Source: Odobenus rosmarus divergens | Lineage: Eukaryota > Chordata > Mammalia > Carnivora > Odobenidae | Assembly (NCBI RefSeq): GCF_000321225.1 | Contig: NW_004450563.1 | Span: forward strand, 16,557-80,556 | Direction: 5' to 3' | Length of the DNA: 64,000 nt | Part shown: piece by piece, positions 1 through 11,923 of the stretch | Numbering within the stretch: the first letter of the stretch is position 1 | Layout of the letters: the number at the start of each line of letters is the position of its first letter | Made by a program: the position numbers and the translations under genes | Notes under the pieces: model-generated | Databases searched by the model: none | What the model was told of the DNA's origin: nothing | Seen by the model: only the letters and a program-made list of their open reading frames with translations

Positions 1-119
1 GAGAGCCTTAGGTCACAAAATTTTATTTTACACGTGTTTCTGTTGAAATACACTCCATTTAATATATAGTTCTTACATATAACTAATTGCATGGTCTCTG
101 GATGATTTAAAGCCAGGGG

Positions 120-700
120 CTTTGGAAGTTATTTGTGTCATATAAGTTGTTGGTCAGTATCCTTGTAAAAAAAAAGCCAGTCTCATCAGTGTTTGAAAAC
201 CTACTCTTCCATGTAACCTTTTTCCTGTATAACACTTAGCAGGCATTTTTATTAACTTCTCCCACAGCCTCCTGATCTGTGGAATCTGCCTTGCCTTCAA
301 GTTTAACAGTGTCATGCCAGATCTCCTTCTGAAATGTGCGAGCCAGCCAGCACTAGCTGAGATGGGTTTCACATTTTCCTGACCTGGATGTGACTGTAAA
401 TTTCTTTGGCTTTCAGCCTCACAATAATACAGTGCATGATGCTTTTTTTAATTAGTTGTCAGCTTGTGGATCCGCAAATTGGGGCATTTTTCCATCTTTA
501 TCACAGCTCTATCATACACTACGGATGTCACTTTATCACTTTCTGGAGTAGCCTCACATACAGTACCTTGAATTTCCTCTTCCTTTTCTGACTGTACCAT
601 ATTGTTGATTCCTCAACATTGAACTCAGAGCCAATAGTATTATAACTCAGGCTCAAATAAAGCTTATCTAACTCACACATCCATAAGGCATGCCATGGCC
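120..700 (-). pseudogene. Tigger/pogo-type transposase fossil, frameshifted
   Basis: Read on the minus strand, all three frames in turn give pieces of a Tigger-class (pogo/CENP-B-like) DNA transposase, in the expected N-to-C order. GSEFNVEESTIW lies around 595-635 (helix-turn-helix region). KVTSVVYDRAVIKMEK lies around 490-550. SASAGWLAHFRRRSG lies around 325-372 (CENP-B-type DNA-binding domain). ADSTDQEAVGE follows in another frame near 260-295, and a degraded KGY-E-VF block leads into the first catalytic-domain motif near 185-220. Several stops and frameshifts separate the blocks, so it is dead. The catalytic C-terminus is missing or beyond the left edge. The family call rests on the motif order recognised by eye; the exact Tigger subfamily is not assigned. 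Confidence 0.7.
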
Positions 701-1079
701 CTCGTATGCCAAGGAGTGCTACATAACTGCACTTCTGTATAGCACGTGGGGCATTTTAAACAGGGAAATCATTAACAAAAAGCACAAAAATGCAAAAAAT
801 GTGACACTAAGAAGATGGTGAAATGAATACTTGTTTAAGGGTATAACAGCTAAAACAAGAAGGCAGAGGGCCTATAATGAAAAATTATAGTGTCAATTTT
901 AAAATGTGCAAAGGGTAAGTAGTTTTGAAATCCTTTCATGAAACAGCGTAACAGTTTGAGGTCCCGGCCCTGTTCTGCCTCTAAGCCTATTTCCTTCCTA
1001 TCTATGGACCTCCTCTGGGAAATCCTGTTGAGTGGCATGACATTAAATAATATTGCTTCACTGAGTGCAGTCAAATGTG
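701..1079. other. No feature recognised
   Basis: AT-rich sequence between the transposase fossil and the L2. Short open frames on both strands show no family resemblance. Confidence 0.5.
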
Positions 1080-2125
1080 TATCTCCACTCTCCACCCCCA
1101 GACTAATATACCAAACCTTACATTTGAGGTATCCAATTGCATGTCAAATATGCCTCTCTAATCTGAACATATCCCAAAAAGAACTCTTGACTTCTACTCG
1201 CAGCCCACCCTAATATTTTCTTCTCCATTACTTCCCATCATTGTAGGACTAATTAAAAAAAAAAAAAGCTGAAGCAAAAAATACCTCGGAGTTGTCATAG
1301 ATCCATCTCTTTTTATGACATCACACATCCATTTCCACAGCTTGCCCTGAGGGCTCTACCACAAAAATATATTTGGAATCTGACCACAACTTACCATCTT
1401 CACTTCTAAAAGTCACAATCATTTGCTTCCCTTCCTGATTTCTCCCCATCCTGATCTTAGCGAATTAATCTGAACTTGTCTCCCTGCTTCTCCTTTTGTT
1501 TATGATAATCTTCACTAGAAAGTGTGAACAAAAGTCTTTTACAATTTAAATGCAGTTTTATTATTTCTGTGCTCAAACCCACCAATGCTTTCTCCTGTAT
1601 GTCAAGGACCCAGTGGATGTAGACTCCTGTTTCTTTTTTCTTATTTCCAACTCTCTCTACCTGCTCTTGCCATTCCCATCCCACCGCCCTCCTCTGTTTC
1701 TGGATCAGTCACACTCCCAACTTTGCATTTACCTTTCCTTCTGCCTAAAATGAAATGTTCCCAGTTAACCCCATGATGCTGGTCTCTCCAATCACTCAGG
1801 TCATCTTGCCTCCGACCTCGTGATATATTAGCACCTTCATACAGAGTTCCTCATTCAGCCACCATCCCTTACCCCGCTACATTGTTCCTTCATAATACTC
1901 ATCACTGCCTGGCACATAAATATTTATTTGCTACCATTTTTATTATCTTCTTTATTTTATCTTTATTGCTTTATCTTCTTTCTTATCTTTCTTCCTGGAA
2001 TGTAAGTTCCTTGAGACCAGGAAATTTTTGTTTCATTTTGTTTTGTTTTGCTTACTGCTAAATTCTGAGAACTTGGAACAGTGATCAGCAAAGGATTGGT
2101 ACTCAGTAAATATTTTGTTAATACA
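1080..2125 (+). mobile_element. L2 LINE, 3' half
   Basis: The strand carries the typical pyrimidine-rich L2 ORF2 end in order: the region with cagcttgccctgagggctct and ttggaatctgaccacaactt (1340-1395), the stretch around 1660-1900, and the L2 3' tail with gaatgtaagttccttgagac (about 2000) ending in ctcagtaaatattttgtt (about 2103-2120). It is diverged and broken by indels, including an A-run at about 1254. This is an ancient mammalian LINE with no coding capacity. Confidence 0.75.
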
Positions 2126-2889
2126 TACATAGCTATCCTTTTGGCTAAAGCCAAACAAGTAAGAAAATTGATTTTATTTAGGCTATTGCAATAGGGAGAT
2201 ATGAAAGTCAATGTCTGAGCAGTGTGGGTTTTCCCTTACATTTTTATGGGGAGGAGTAGACAAGTTAAAGGTGGGATTGTTTTTGCAGTCAGGAGATGTC
2301 TCAGCCGGTTAGCTGAACAGGAAATGTTTATCCCTAGGTCTAGCTAGCTGCCGGGGGACAAACAGTTCTAATGTCAGCTAGTCATTCTTGAGACAAAAAA
2401 CTGGGAAGGGAAGATCTGCATCTGGCATTTCAGGAGGTTCAGGCAAAAGGGGAAAGTTTTGTGTTTGACCCTGTCACAGGTAAATAAGGGAATTATCTGC
2501 AAGCTTCATGGGAATCGTGAGAAAGAGTGGACAGAGTTATTACTTAAGTTACATGGAAGAAAGGTTCTTTGGGGGAAGCCTTTTCTGGAACACAGAAGGG
2601 TGGGGGATCTCTTAATCAGACTGTTTTCTGAGCTCAGGTGAAGTACAATATTGTCACCTACATTATTTTAAAAAATGTTTCTGATAAAATAATCTAATAT
2701 TTGGATATATAGGTATTTTGTTTTGTTGCTGCTGTTGTTTTTTAACTAGTAAAGTTACTCTATATTGGGCACTAACATTGAACATGCAATATTTTAAATT
2801 TCTTTGGGTTTTATGACATTACATTTTGGAATACCTCCATGTGTTAGCTTGCTGTTAATAATTTGTATAATCTTAATTTGTATAACCTA
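2126..2889. other. Unassigned sequence, possibly an old LTR
   Basis: The 2210-2650 part is richer in G and purines than its surroundings and could be an old LTR, but I see no convincing TG...CA ends or polyadenylation signal. Nothing else is recognised. Confidence 0.3.
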
Positions 2890-2975
2890 AAGAATGTTGT
2901 GAAAGATGGAGAGTAGGCAGAAACTGAGGTTCAAAGGGATTGTGTAACTCCCCAATGTTATCAAACATGTAAATA
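2890..2975 (-). mobile_element. MIR fragment
   Basis: gcagaaactgaggttcaaag followed by a loss-of-match version of the MIR core (reverse-complement orientation). Short and diverged. Confidence 0.4.
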
Positions 2976-3599
2976 CTGGATCAAATAAAATCATTCATGT
3001 TTATAGTGATATATATCTTATCTTCTTCTGTCTTATAGAACAGTTGTCATTGGGAAGACAAATAGTAACATGTTTCTGATCCTTGACTTTACAATATATC
3101 ATTACAATTCCTCTTTTGTGTAAGTGTTAAAGTAAGTGTTAAAGCTCCAAAGTTATTTGACCAGATAATATTAGTGTTTTGAAACTGCCACACTTTCCTA
3201 TATCATTCCCTCCTTCTTATTTTCCCCAACATTCTATTACTGTTATTACTCAGGCAGGAATATGTACTTGGAGCTTATAATAGGTGACTTTGAATATTTA
3301 TGTTGCTCACTGCCATCCCACACATTCAATAAACAGCAGCTAAATATATCACTGCAGTCATCCTACACAGATGTGGTCTAAAGACCATATGACTAAAACG
3401 AGTACTAATTGATCTGGTGAACAATGTTGTGTTGTTTATAATTTTGAGCATTTCTCATACTGACATTCATTCAAAATTCACCAATTTACTGAATACCTAA
3501 TCATAGTGGGAAACAAAACTGGCATGATCCCAAGTTATAATAGAGGGGGGGAAAAGTATTTTAGTGATTGATTATAGATCATTCTTGGGTCTTTCATTA

Positions 3600-4108
3600 G
3601 AGAAGAAAGAAAGACAAAGAAAGAAAGAAAGAANNNNNNNNNNNNNNNNNNNNNNNNNNNNNNNNNNNNNNNNNNNNNNNNNNNNNNNNNNNNNNNNNNN
3701 NNNNNNNNNNNNNNNNNNNNNNNNNNNNNNNNNNNNNNNNNNNNNNNNNNNNNNNNNNNNNNNNNNNNNNNNNNNNNNNNNNNNNNNNNNNNNNNNNNNN
3801 NNNNNNNNNNNNNNNNNNNNNNNNNNNNNNNNNNNNNNNNNNNNNNNNNNNNNNNNNNNNNNNNNNNNNNNNNNNNNNNNNNNNNNNNNNNNNNNNNNNN
3901 NNNNNNNNNNNNNNNNNNNNNNNNNNNNNNNNNNNNNNNNNNNNNNNNNNNNNNNNNNNNNNNNNNNNNNNNNNNNNNNNNNNNNNNNNNNNNNNNNNNN
4001 NNNNNNNNNNNNNAAAGAAAGAAAGAAAGAAAGAAAAAGAAAGAAAGAAAAAGAAAAAGAAAGAAAAAGAAAGAAAGGAAAGAAAAAGAAAGAAAGAGAG
4101 GAAAGAAG
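3600..4108. repeat. (GAAA)n purine tract interrupted by an assembly gap
   Basis: Pure and slightly impure GAAA/GAAAA repeats border the run of N on both sides. The true tract is therefore long, and the assembler failed inside it. An open frame through the gap is an artefact of unknown bases. Confidence 0.95.
3634..4013. other. Assembly gap, 380 N
   Basis: Continuous N run inside the GAAA repeat. The real length is unknown. Confidence 1.
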
Positions 4109-4384
4109 TCTTATTTTGCCTGGTGTTCATTTATTAAGGGTCAAGTCAGCCACCACCTTGAATCCTTTTCTTCAGAAATTTATACAATGTTTTGGAGCAA
4201 ACATTTGCTTATAAGTCTGTCTCTACCTACTAATCTCTAAGTTTACTAAGTGTAGTGCCATGTGTTATGTTTTTCTGTTTTATCTCTGAGCAGTTGAAAG
4301 AAATTTGAATAAAAAAACATAATAGAGTGGTTTGTTTCTGAGTTTTTAGGTTACTATTTACTTTAGCAATAATGCTAAGCTTTT

Positions 4385-4545
4385 GAAATAAACATTATTT
4401 CATTTATTCCTCCATTTATTTACTTAATAAGTAATTACTATGTGCCAAGTACTGTGCAATGTGCTAAATGTTAAGTAGTTAATAAAATGGTTTTGATGTA
4501 TATATTCATGAGTTTACAATGTAGAAAAGGAGATTGATATTATAT
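4385..4545 (+). mobile_element. Ancient MIR/L2-age repeat fragment
   Basis: ttactatgtgccaagtactg and a degraded gagtttacaatgta block match the widespread ancient repeat that reads tattgagcacctactatgtg and ends in a gagcttacattcta-like block. Similar diverged copies lie at 21255-21450, 55623-55741 and 59465-59660. Family name not assigned. Confidence 0.5.
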
Positions 4546-4589
4546 GAATAAACAGGAAAAAAAAAAACCACAAGTAAAAATACTACATA

Positions 4590-4690
4590 AATAGTAGCTC
4601 CATGAGGACAGGCTAATTTTTTATCTTAGTCTCAATGTGTCTACCTACAATAGCACTTGATACCTAGTAAGTATTTGATGCATTTTGTCT
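4590..4690 (+). mobile_element. L2-type 3' tail fragment
   Basis: gctccatgaggacaggctaa followed by a diverged cacttgatacctagtaagta and ttgatgcatttt is the layout of the L2 3' end. Confidence 0.5.
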
Positions 4691-4848
4691 AATTAATATA
4701 ATTAAATCTGTGATAAAATTATATGACTATAATTAATTTGTGAATATAATTTAAAACTCCGGACAAGGAAGGGGTGCTATGAACAGAATAACAATAAATT
4801 AAAAATAGACTTTAACACTATTATAACAATTCTTTATGTGTACCATTG

Positions 4849-5611
4849 TGTGGGGAGAAAAATAATTTTCCCTTTACCCTTCTAGGTTTTTAGCTGGGAT
4901 TCCCCTGTAATAAAAGACAGATGAACAGGAGAAAAACACAGAAGTTTAATAACATGGACACCTCCTGTATACATAGGAGATACCCAGGAAAACTGGGTAA
5001 TTCCCTAAAATGGCCCACACCATCACCTCAAATACTATCTCCAGCTAGAAACAAAAGAAGATGCTGGGGGTGAGGAGAGTTGGTAATGGGAGGTAATCAG
5101 ACAAAGCACAGTAAACAAAAGTACGGTTGTTATGCAGATTGAAATCATGCCTTCTCCACTGACAAGTTTCTAGAGATTTAGTCATCTTCTTTTTCCCACC
5201 ACTGAGAGGGAGATACCCTTACAAGTAGAGGTTTCCCTTATAGATATAAATTTCTTGGGGTGCCTGGGTGGCTCAGTTGGTTAAGCGTCTGCCATCAGCT
5301 CAGGTCATGATCTTGGGATCCTGGGATGGAGCCCCACGTCCAGCTCCCTGCTCAGCGGGGAGCCTGCTTCTCCCTCTCTGTCTGCCTCTCCCCACGGCTC
5401 ATGATCTCTCTCTCGCTCTTGCTCTCTCTCTCTCTCAAATTAGTAAATAAAATCTGAATATATATATATAAATTTCTCTTACAAATATGTAGTAACTTCT
5501 ATTGGTTTTCAGAGCTTTTCCTCTGTGATTAACTTCTTAAAAATAATCAACTCAAGATAAGCCTTATGCCAAATGGGCATATTTTGGGATGGCAAATTCT
5601 GTCCCCCTTCA
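4849..5611 (-). mobile_element. Solo-type endogenous retrovirus LTR carrying a SINE
   Basis: On the minus strand the element starts TGAAGGGGGACAG at 5611 and ends TTTTCTCCCCACA at 4849, so it has TG...CA ends. A polyadenylation-like region, gttattaaacttctgtg, lies about 100 bases before the end. No internal retroviral sequence adjoins it, so it reads as a solo LTR, which normally arises by recombination between two LTRs. A Can-SINE at 5257-5457 splits it; without the SINE it is about 550 bases. Clear target duplications were not found. Class probably ERVL/ERV3 or ERV1; family not assigned. Confidence 0.65.
5257..5457 (+). mobile_element. Can-SINE (SINEC), full length
   Basis: tRNA-Lys-derived head (gcctgggtggctcagttgg), a CT-rich body and a short A-rich tail (aaataaaatc). 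It is flanked by a target duplication of about 13 bases (atataaatttctt at 5244-5256, recurring with changes at about 5464-5476). Inserted into the LTR. Confidence 0.95.
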
Positions 5612-5979
5612 CCGCCGTTTACAGTTAAAATCTTTAAGGTACTGTTTTCCTTCTACTGAAAATCCTCTGCTTTTATTCACACTTTGAAAAAAGCTCTTAA
5701 AACTAATGTGTATTTGTATATATAATGACTAAAGTAATTTGTCTGAAATATTTAAGTACTTATGCCTACCTTTTTTTTTCCTGAAAAGCAGAAGAGGGGA
5801 AATATCCAATAAGATAAGTGCTTGAAACATAAAATAAACTCACTAAATGTTTACTTAATGACCTCATCTCTCTATTTAAATGTACATTCCTGAAATTTGT
5901 TAAAGATCACTTTGCTTACATTTCAATCTTATATGTTGAGAGAAATTAACTTTTGTAATACTATCTTTCAGACTGTGAG
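5612..5979. other. No feature recognised
   Basis: AT-rich single-copy-looking sequence. Confidence 0.5.
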
Positions 5980-5992
5980 AATGATTTTTTAA

Positions 5993-6344
5993 ATAATTTT
6001 TTATTGTTATGTTAACCACCATACATTACATCATTAGTTTTTGATGCGGTGTTCCATGATTCATTGTTTGTGCATAACACCCAGTGCTCCACGCAGATTG
6101 TGCCCTCTTTAATACCCATCACCAGGCTAACCCATCCCCCCACCCCCCTCCCCTCTAGAACCCTGTTTTATTTTCAGAGTCCATCGTCTCTAATGGTTCG
6201 TCTCCCCCTCCGACTTACTCCCCTTCATTCTTTCCCTCCTGCTATCTTCTTCTTCTTCTTCTTTTTTTTCTTAACATATATTGCATTATTTGTTTCAGAA
6301 GTACAGATCCGTGATTCATCAGTCTTGTACAATTCACATGTGAT
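5993..6344 (-). mobile_element. Young L1, 5'-truncated (3' UTR only)
   Basis: Carnivoran L1 3' UTR in reverse orientation: it opens with the reversed tail (taattttttattgttatg), passes through gttccatgattcattgtttg, and is flanked by a perfect 13-base target duplication, aatgattttttaa, at 5980-5992 and 6345-6357. The clean duplication and low divergence from the copy at 63642 suggest a fairly recent insertion. Confidence 0.92.
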
Positions 6345-6357
6345 AATGATTTTTTAA

Positions 6358-7068
6358 TGATAATTCTTTAATGTCAAGACAATGTACAAAAGTAAACTCT
6401 TTTCAAACCATCTATGCACCAAATATTATCTCTCTCTTCTATTCCACTGCAAGAATATTAAATGGTCTGAATGGGCATGTGGCAGAACTATATTCCTTCC
6501 CTGCTATAATAATAATATGCTCACTTAATGTAATATTAAAGAATCAAGTTTATTCATATATAAGTTTTCTTCCTCAAGTACTTTAATTTTTAATTTTAAT
6601 GAAATTCCAATCACCTTATGCAGTCACATTTTAAGATGATCATCACTGTCCAAATATTGCTTCTCATGTATGTTTGTTTATAGTAATTAGTCTGATTTTC
6701 TTAAATGCAGAGTAAGATAAATGTATGCAAATAAAGTCTAGAGGGAATAGAATCAAAATTAGTGTTCTTGATTCAGAATGGTCTGTTCAGGGACAGCTTC
6801 AGGCAAATTGAAAAGTATAGAACTTATATCAAACCCTTTTAGTATTGGTCTTTCTTCCAAATGGTGCAACATAATTTCTTGTTTTCACTATCCTTTGCAA
6901 TCAGATCAAAGCTCATGGATATTGTAATTCCTTCCCCAAATAAATTAACTCATGTACTTTTCCCAGCATAAGAATTAATCAATTGAAAAATAAATATACT
7001 CTAGTTGATTCTGGTAATAGAGTCTCTTCTAAGTGAGTACACGTGGAGGGTGTTTGTTTTTAATAATC
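6358..7068. other. No feature recognised
   Basis: AT-rich; no repeat or gene seen. Confidence 0.5.
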
Positions 7069-7255
7069 AAGGGTATTGAGATATAATTTACATAATAAAA
7101 TTTATAATATAAAGTGTTATAATTTGAATATTGACAATGAATGAGAAAATATATAGAAACTGCCTAGTCTGTTGCGCATTATACAATCATCTTTCAGTAA
7201 GTCGTAGTTATTCACCATCTCAAAGTCAATCCAGTTCACATTTCTAACCACTATG
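7069..7255 (-). mobile_element. Old L1 (L1M) 3' UTR fragment
   Basis: attgagatataatttacata followed by a diverged attcacc/phase region corresponds to the reversed 3' UTR of old L1M elements. The right boundary is vague. Confidence 0.45.
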
Positions 7256-8090
7256 CTACAAGACTCGTAAGAATCATGAATCATTCTTCTTCACATTCTC
7301 CCCAGTACTTACTCCAATCTGAAAGAGATGCAATACAAATGTGTTAATGGATACATGAAAATCCCTCTTGTGTTGCTATTCTTGAGCTGAAATTTTTTCC
7401 CTTCCTTTGTTTTCCTGTTTTTGATCCTAATAACTCTTTATGAGACTCCACATCCCATTCTAAATGTATCTACCCTATGCCAGGGACGATGTTCCTGTGC
7501 TCCTGTGGTTTCTCTCTAGAACAGATTTCCTGAACACCATCCACACTGTCATCTCATACTGCTGCTACCACTTCACCTTAAGTGAAATCTAGCTTCTCCC
7601 ATGATACACATTCCTTGAAACATTTCTTATTGGTGTAGATACCGAAGAGCTGAATAATTAAAGACCTAGATGAACCCCAGTTGATGAGTCTCAACCTATC
7701 AGGCACCAGTCTGCTAGCCCAGGTGGATTGTATTTGCCATATTTCCCTTCAGGAAAAGTAATACATGTATTTGTAAGATAGTCTTAGATAAGCCACTCCC
7801 CAGAGCAATGATACTAAGAATTTCAAGATCCAACACTTGCTTTTCATAGCACATTAGTTTCATAAGACATGCCCCATTTACTATCTTGAGATAAAGTTCA
7901 TAACCCAACTAAACACAAAATTCTCCCTGAATTACATATACTTCCTAACTGCAATATAAAGGCAAACAAAAGAATAATTGATAATAAAATATTGTATTTC
8001 AATGTCAAGTACTTGGACATGACTAAACAAGAAGACATAATGAAACAGCTTGATGCTTGGGACCCACTTATGATGAATAAATATTGGCTT
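7256..8090. other. No feature recognised
   Basis: Small open frames at 7714-7908 (minus) and 7992-8222 (plus, running into a SINE) have no family resemblance. Confidence 0.5.
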
Positions 8091-8102
8091 AAGAAAAGTA
8101 AA

Positions 8103-8326
8103 GGGGCATCTGGGTGGCTCAGTCAGTTGTCACCAACTCTTCAATTTGGCTCAGGTGATGATCTCAGGGTTGTGAGATCAAGCCCCGAACTGGGCTCTAC
8201 ACTGGGCGTGGAGCCTGCTTAAGATTCTCTCTCCCTCTCCCTTTGTCCCCTACCCCTTCTGTCTCTCTCTCTCCCTCTCTCTAAAAAAAAAAAAAGAAAG
8301 AAAGAAAAAAGAAAAGAAAAAGAAAG
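8103..8326 (+). mobile_element. Can-SINE, older variant
   Basis: Diverged tRNA head (ggggcatctgggtggctcag), CT-rich region, and a tail of A and GAAA/GAAAA runs. Perfect 12-base target duplication aagaaaagtaaa at 8091-8102 and 8327-8338. Confidence 0.95.
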
Positions 8327-8338
8327 AAGAAAAGTAAA

Positions 8339-8672
8339 AAATCAGAGGGTATCTATATACACAGTAAAGAAAAATACTGAATGAAAATTGCTATTAGGAT
8401 AAGTTAAAATAGGCCACGTTTTGGTTTACTTTTGTTTTTGTATTCGACAAGAGAAATAAGAAAATAACACTAGTGGGCATGGGAATGATATGCCAAGACA
8501 AACGACAGACTGTTGAGGTAAAGACAATGAGGAAAAATTGTTCTCACAAATAAGCTGCCCTTAGATGTAAGTTAATGTCAAAATAATTCTGTGTTATGAC
8601 ATAGAGTAGGGTAGTAACAAGTATCACAGAAAATAAATCATATCTTAAAATATGAATTATTAAGAAATTGGT
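8339..8672. other. No feature recognised
   Basis: AT-rich spacer between two SINEs. Confidence 0.5.
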
Positions 8673-8873
8673 GGGGCACCTGGGTGGCTCAGTGAAGCAC
8701 CTGACTCTTGATTTCGGCTCAGGTCATGATCTCACAGTTGTGGGAGGGAAACCCCCCGGGGTCAGCTCCGAGCCCAGTGGGAGTCTGCCTGGGATTCTCT
8801 CTCTCCTCTCCCTCTGCCCCTCCCCCTGCTCATATGTGCGCTTTCTCTCTGTCTCTCTCTCTCAAATAAATAG
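8673..8873 (+). mobile_element. Can-SINE, older variant
   Basis: ggggcacctgggtggctcag head with a short deletion after it, then the CT-rich body and a short aaataaatag tail. Target duplications are not clear. Confidence 0.9.
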
Positions 8874-10451
8874 CTTAAGTTCAATATATTTTACTTGTGA
8901 CACAGACCAATGCCAAACCAAATGTGGCTTTCAAGGTGGCAGCAGTGTCACTCTTTCCCAGCCACCAGCCAGTGGGGAAGGGACATCCAGGAGAGGGGGC
9001 TCCACTATTAAGGAGATGATTCAGAATTGCAGACACTATCTCCTCTTCATGCCATTGACTCAGACTTAGCCACATGACCACACTGAGTGGGAATTTGACC
9101 TTGTAACCAGCTAAATCTCAGGGGCATCTCCGACTCAAAGAAAGAAGCAAATTTGACACAAAATCTCACCCTCTGTCAAGACAAATATTCAGTTTCCATA
9201 ATTTAAAAAGACCTTAGAGAACTAGAAGAAAAATAGGGGGGAAAAAAGACAATACTACCAAAAGCTTTATAGATATGGGGTAGATCCCATGGGACTATGT
9301 CAGTGCAGGACTGAAAAAAACCAAAATGCCTCTAACAAACAAATAATTTTAATGTATAATTTTCAAATAATAGTAAGTGAATATAAAATTGTTTAAATCA
9401 CCTTTAAATCAATTTATTTCATGCATCTCTGCTAATTTAATAGAATTTGTTTCTTCCATTGTTAAAAAAAAACTCTCAAATTTCTTTCTTATATATTTGC
9501 AATCGGTTTTGTTGCCTTCTAGTAACTATATACTGCATATAGACACCCGTTTTAATTGAAATATGTGGTTGGAAATGCTCTAATAATAAATTTAGTTCTT
9601 TTCAAGGAGTGAGTTATGTAAGTTTTAATTGTGTTTAAAACTTACCATAATTAGATATATTAAATCTTGCTTTGGCTTCAAAATCATTTTTAATTAATTC
9701 TTCCTGAATTATTGGCTAACATGTTTCACATCCATTTCAAATGGATTAATCATCCCTTCTAGTATTGTATGTTCATAGAGATTTTTAAATTTAAGTATTA
9801 TGTCTTTTTAAATAGAACACAAATGAGAGCAGTATAGTTCCATTTTCATGTGCTTGATCTTATCCTTAGTCAACTGCTGCAAAGATAGAAACTGAAAGTT
9901 CTTGGCAAGCAAGAATTTTTAAGATAGTGTATGATTGTTTCTAAATTTACTAATACCCTTTTTACCGCATGAGAAGGACCTCATTTATCTTTTCAGGTAC
10001 ATATTAGAAATATGTCACATCATTTCATAATATTTTAACTTCGGTATTCAATTTTTATTTGATTAAAACAATCCCGCAACAGAATCAATTAGCAAGCAAA
10101 ATCCTTTTAGGATAATTTTAGGATCAATTGTTAATTTCTTTATTATCTTTTCACAGTTTATGAAATGTATCACTCAATGGATTACATTAATTATATGAAT
10201 ATCGCTGATAGCAATGTTCTTCAGTTTGTAAAGTCTTTAACTGAAATTCTTCGTGACTAAGTGTGATTGATGAATAGTGAAACAAATGCTAAAAACTTTT
10301 ATTCAGTTTTTAAAATGAGACTCTAAACCCACCTTCCCAATTCACCACACCTGCCACTCTGTTTCATAGGCAAGGATATGAGAGAGAGGAGATTTTTCAT
10401 GCAAACTAATATATAAAGTTATTAAAATTTGTCATTTTCTTTATACTTATT
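8874..10451. other. No feature recognised
   Basis: 8880-9180 is relatively GC-rich and could be an old LTR or single-copy DNA. 9180-10450 is AT-rich. No coding or RNA gene signal. Confidence 0.45.
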
Positions 10452-10885
10452 GTTACTGTGTCAGTTCAGGTTCTCCCAGAACCAAACACCAAAGTAGGAT
10501 TAGACATCCAAAAATTTCCTGGGGGAAATGCCTGTGAAGGACAAATGGGAGGGCATAAAAGAAGGCAGGGAGAATCTTTAGAATGCAGTAGGGGTCTGAC
10601 ACCCGTGAAGGGAGAGGGGGAAGGACTGGGACAAAGAAACTTGAACTACACGGGTGTGAAATTCTCAAGCTAAGGTCGCCCATCAGAGGAGCCCAGTGTC
10701 CTGTTGGAATGGATTTCTGCTGGTACCCACATTACACTGTGCTTGGCAATGGGGACAGCTGCTGGAAGAACAGGCTCAGTGTGAACACAATGGTAAATCC
10801 TGAGGAGAGATGGATCCAGCGGAGTCTGTCGGTGAACGATGCCCCCTGCAGCAGATCTGAGCAGCACATTTCCCTGGCTGCCACA
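10452..10885 (-). mobile_element. Possible old LTR (MLT2-like layout)
   Basis: The left end tcagttcaggttctcccaga resembles the reversed 3' end of ERVL-type LTRs, which read as tcagggttctcc on this strand. The following 400 bases are GC-richer than the neighbourhood. Both boundaries and the class are uncertain. Confidence 0.35.
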
Positions 10886-11683
10886 TTAGGAATTCTAAAA
10901 ATCACATTTCCTCTACGACTTTTTAATTAGTGATAAACCATACATCTCTAAGCAGCAGGATTTTATTTTTATGCAGGGTGCTTTCATTCACTTCTAAAGA
11001 AAAGATGCTTATCCACTGTTCATTACATAAATGGATTTTTTTTTTAACTTTCACTATCTCATTGATTTTTCTTCAATCAGGTTCACTGCTTAATTCAATA
11101 GAAGAAAGTAATTTGATTTAGATTTTTCTCCTTTCTTGAACTAATGACCTGCTGCAGCTGATAAGTTTATTTTTTCTCTAATGTTTTTCAGCTTTTGATG
11201 TTTTGCTATCATTTTGCTATTCGTTAGGAAATGAGTGTTTTATCATTTTGATTAGACTATTTGTAAGCATGCTAGGGACAGTATTATAGTTCTCAGACAT
11301 TACTTTAAACACTGGAAGTATAATTTTGTCAAATACAATGGTATGTTTCTTTGTAAAATGTACACTTGATCTTAACCATCCCATAGTTTAATTAGAAAAA
11401 CAAAAAACTGTCAGCAGAGAAAAAAGTGTCAGCAGAGTAAGTAATTGGTAACTGTGGACTTGTGGACAAAGCTGTAAAACCCAACTTTAAATATTTGGTT
11501 GAATATTGTCAACATTTTTCCTTTATTTGACATTTTGAAATGAGGACTAACTAAACACCCACACTCATACATACGTGTGTGTGTATGTATTTAATTACCT
11601 CATGTATGTAAATGTATTTATCACCATGAATACAATGGCCACAAATCCACATTGATAGATATGTTTATATGGTGAATTAAACA
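10886..11683. other. No feature recognised
   Basis: AT-rich, with a short mixed acatac/gtgt alternating stretch near 11560-11590. Confidence 0.5.
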
Positions 11684-11691
11684 CCACCATT

Positions 11692-11912
11692 GGGGCTCCT
11701 GGGTGGCTTAGTTGATTAAATGTCTGACTCTTTCTGCTCAGGTCATGATCTCAGGGACCTGAGATCAAGCCCCACATGGGGCTCTGCCCTGGGTCATAGA
11801 GCCTGCTTAAGATTCTCTCTTTCCTTCTCTCTCTGCCCCTCATCCACCGTTCACTCACTGCTCTCTCTCTCTCTCTCAAACAAAAAAACAAAAACAAAAC
11901 CCCAAAACAAAT
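11692..11912 (+). mobile_element. Can-SINE, older variant
   Basis: gggtggcttagttgattaaa head, CT-rich body, and a tail of CAAAAA-type repeats. Flanked by caccattgg duplications at about 11684-11693 and 11915-11923. Confidence 0.92.
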
Positions 11913-11923
11913 ATCACCATTGG

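Noticed and set aside
3564..4214. 216-codon open frame through the gap
   Set aside because: Most of it is N; the rest is Lys/Glu/Arg translation of the GAAA repeat.
5257..5330. tRNA gene in SINE heads
   Set aside because: The tRNA-like part is the Can-SINE promoter region; it lacks an intact cloverleaf.
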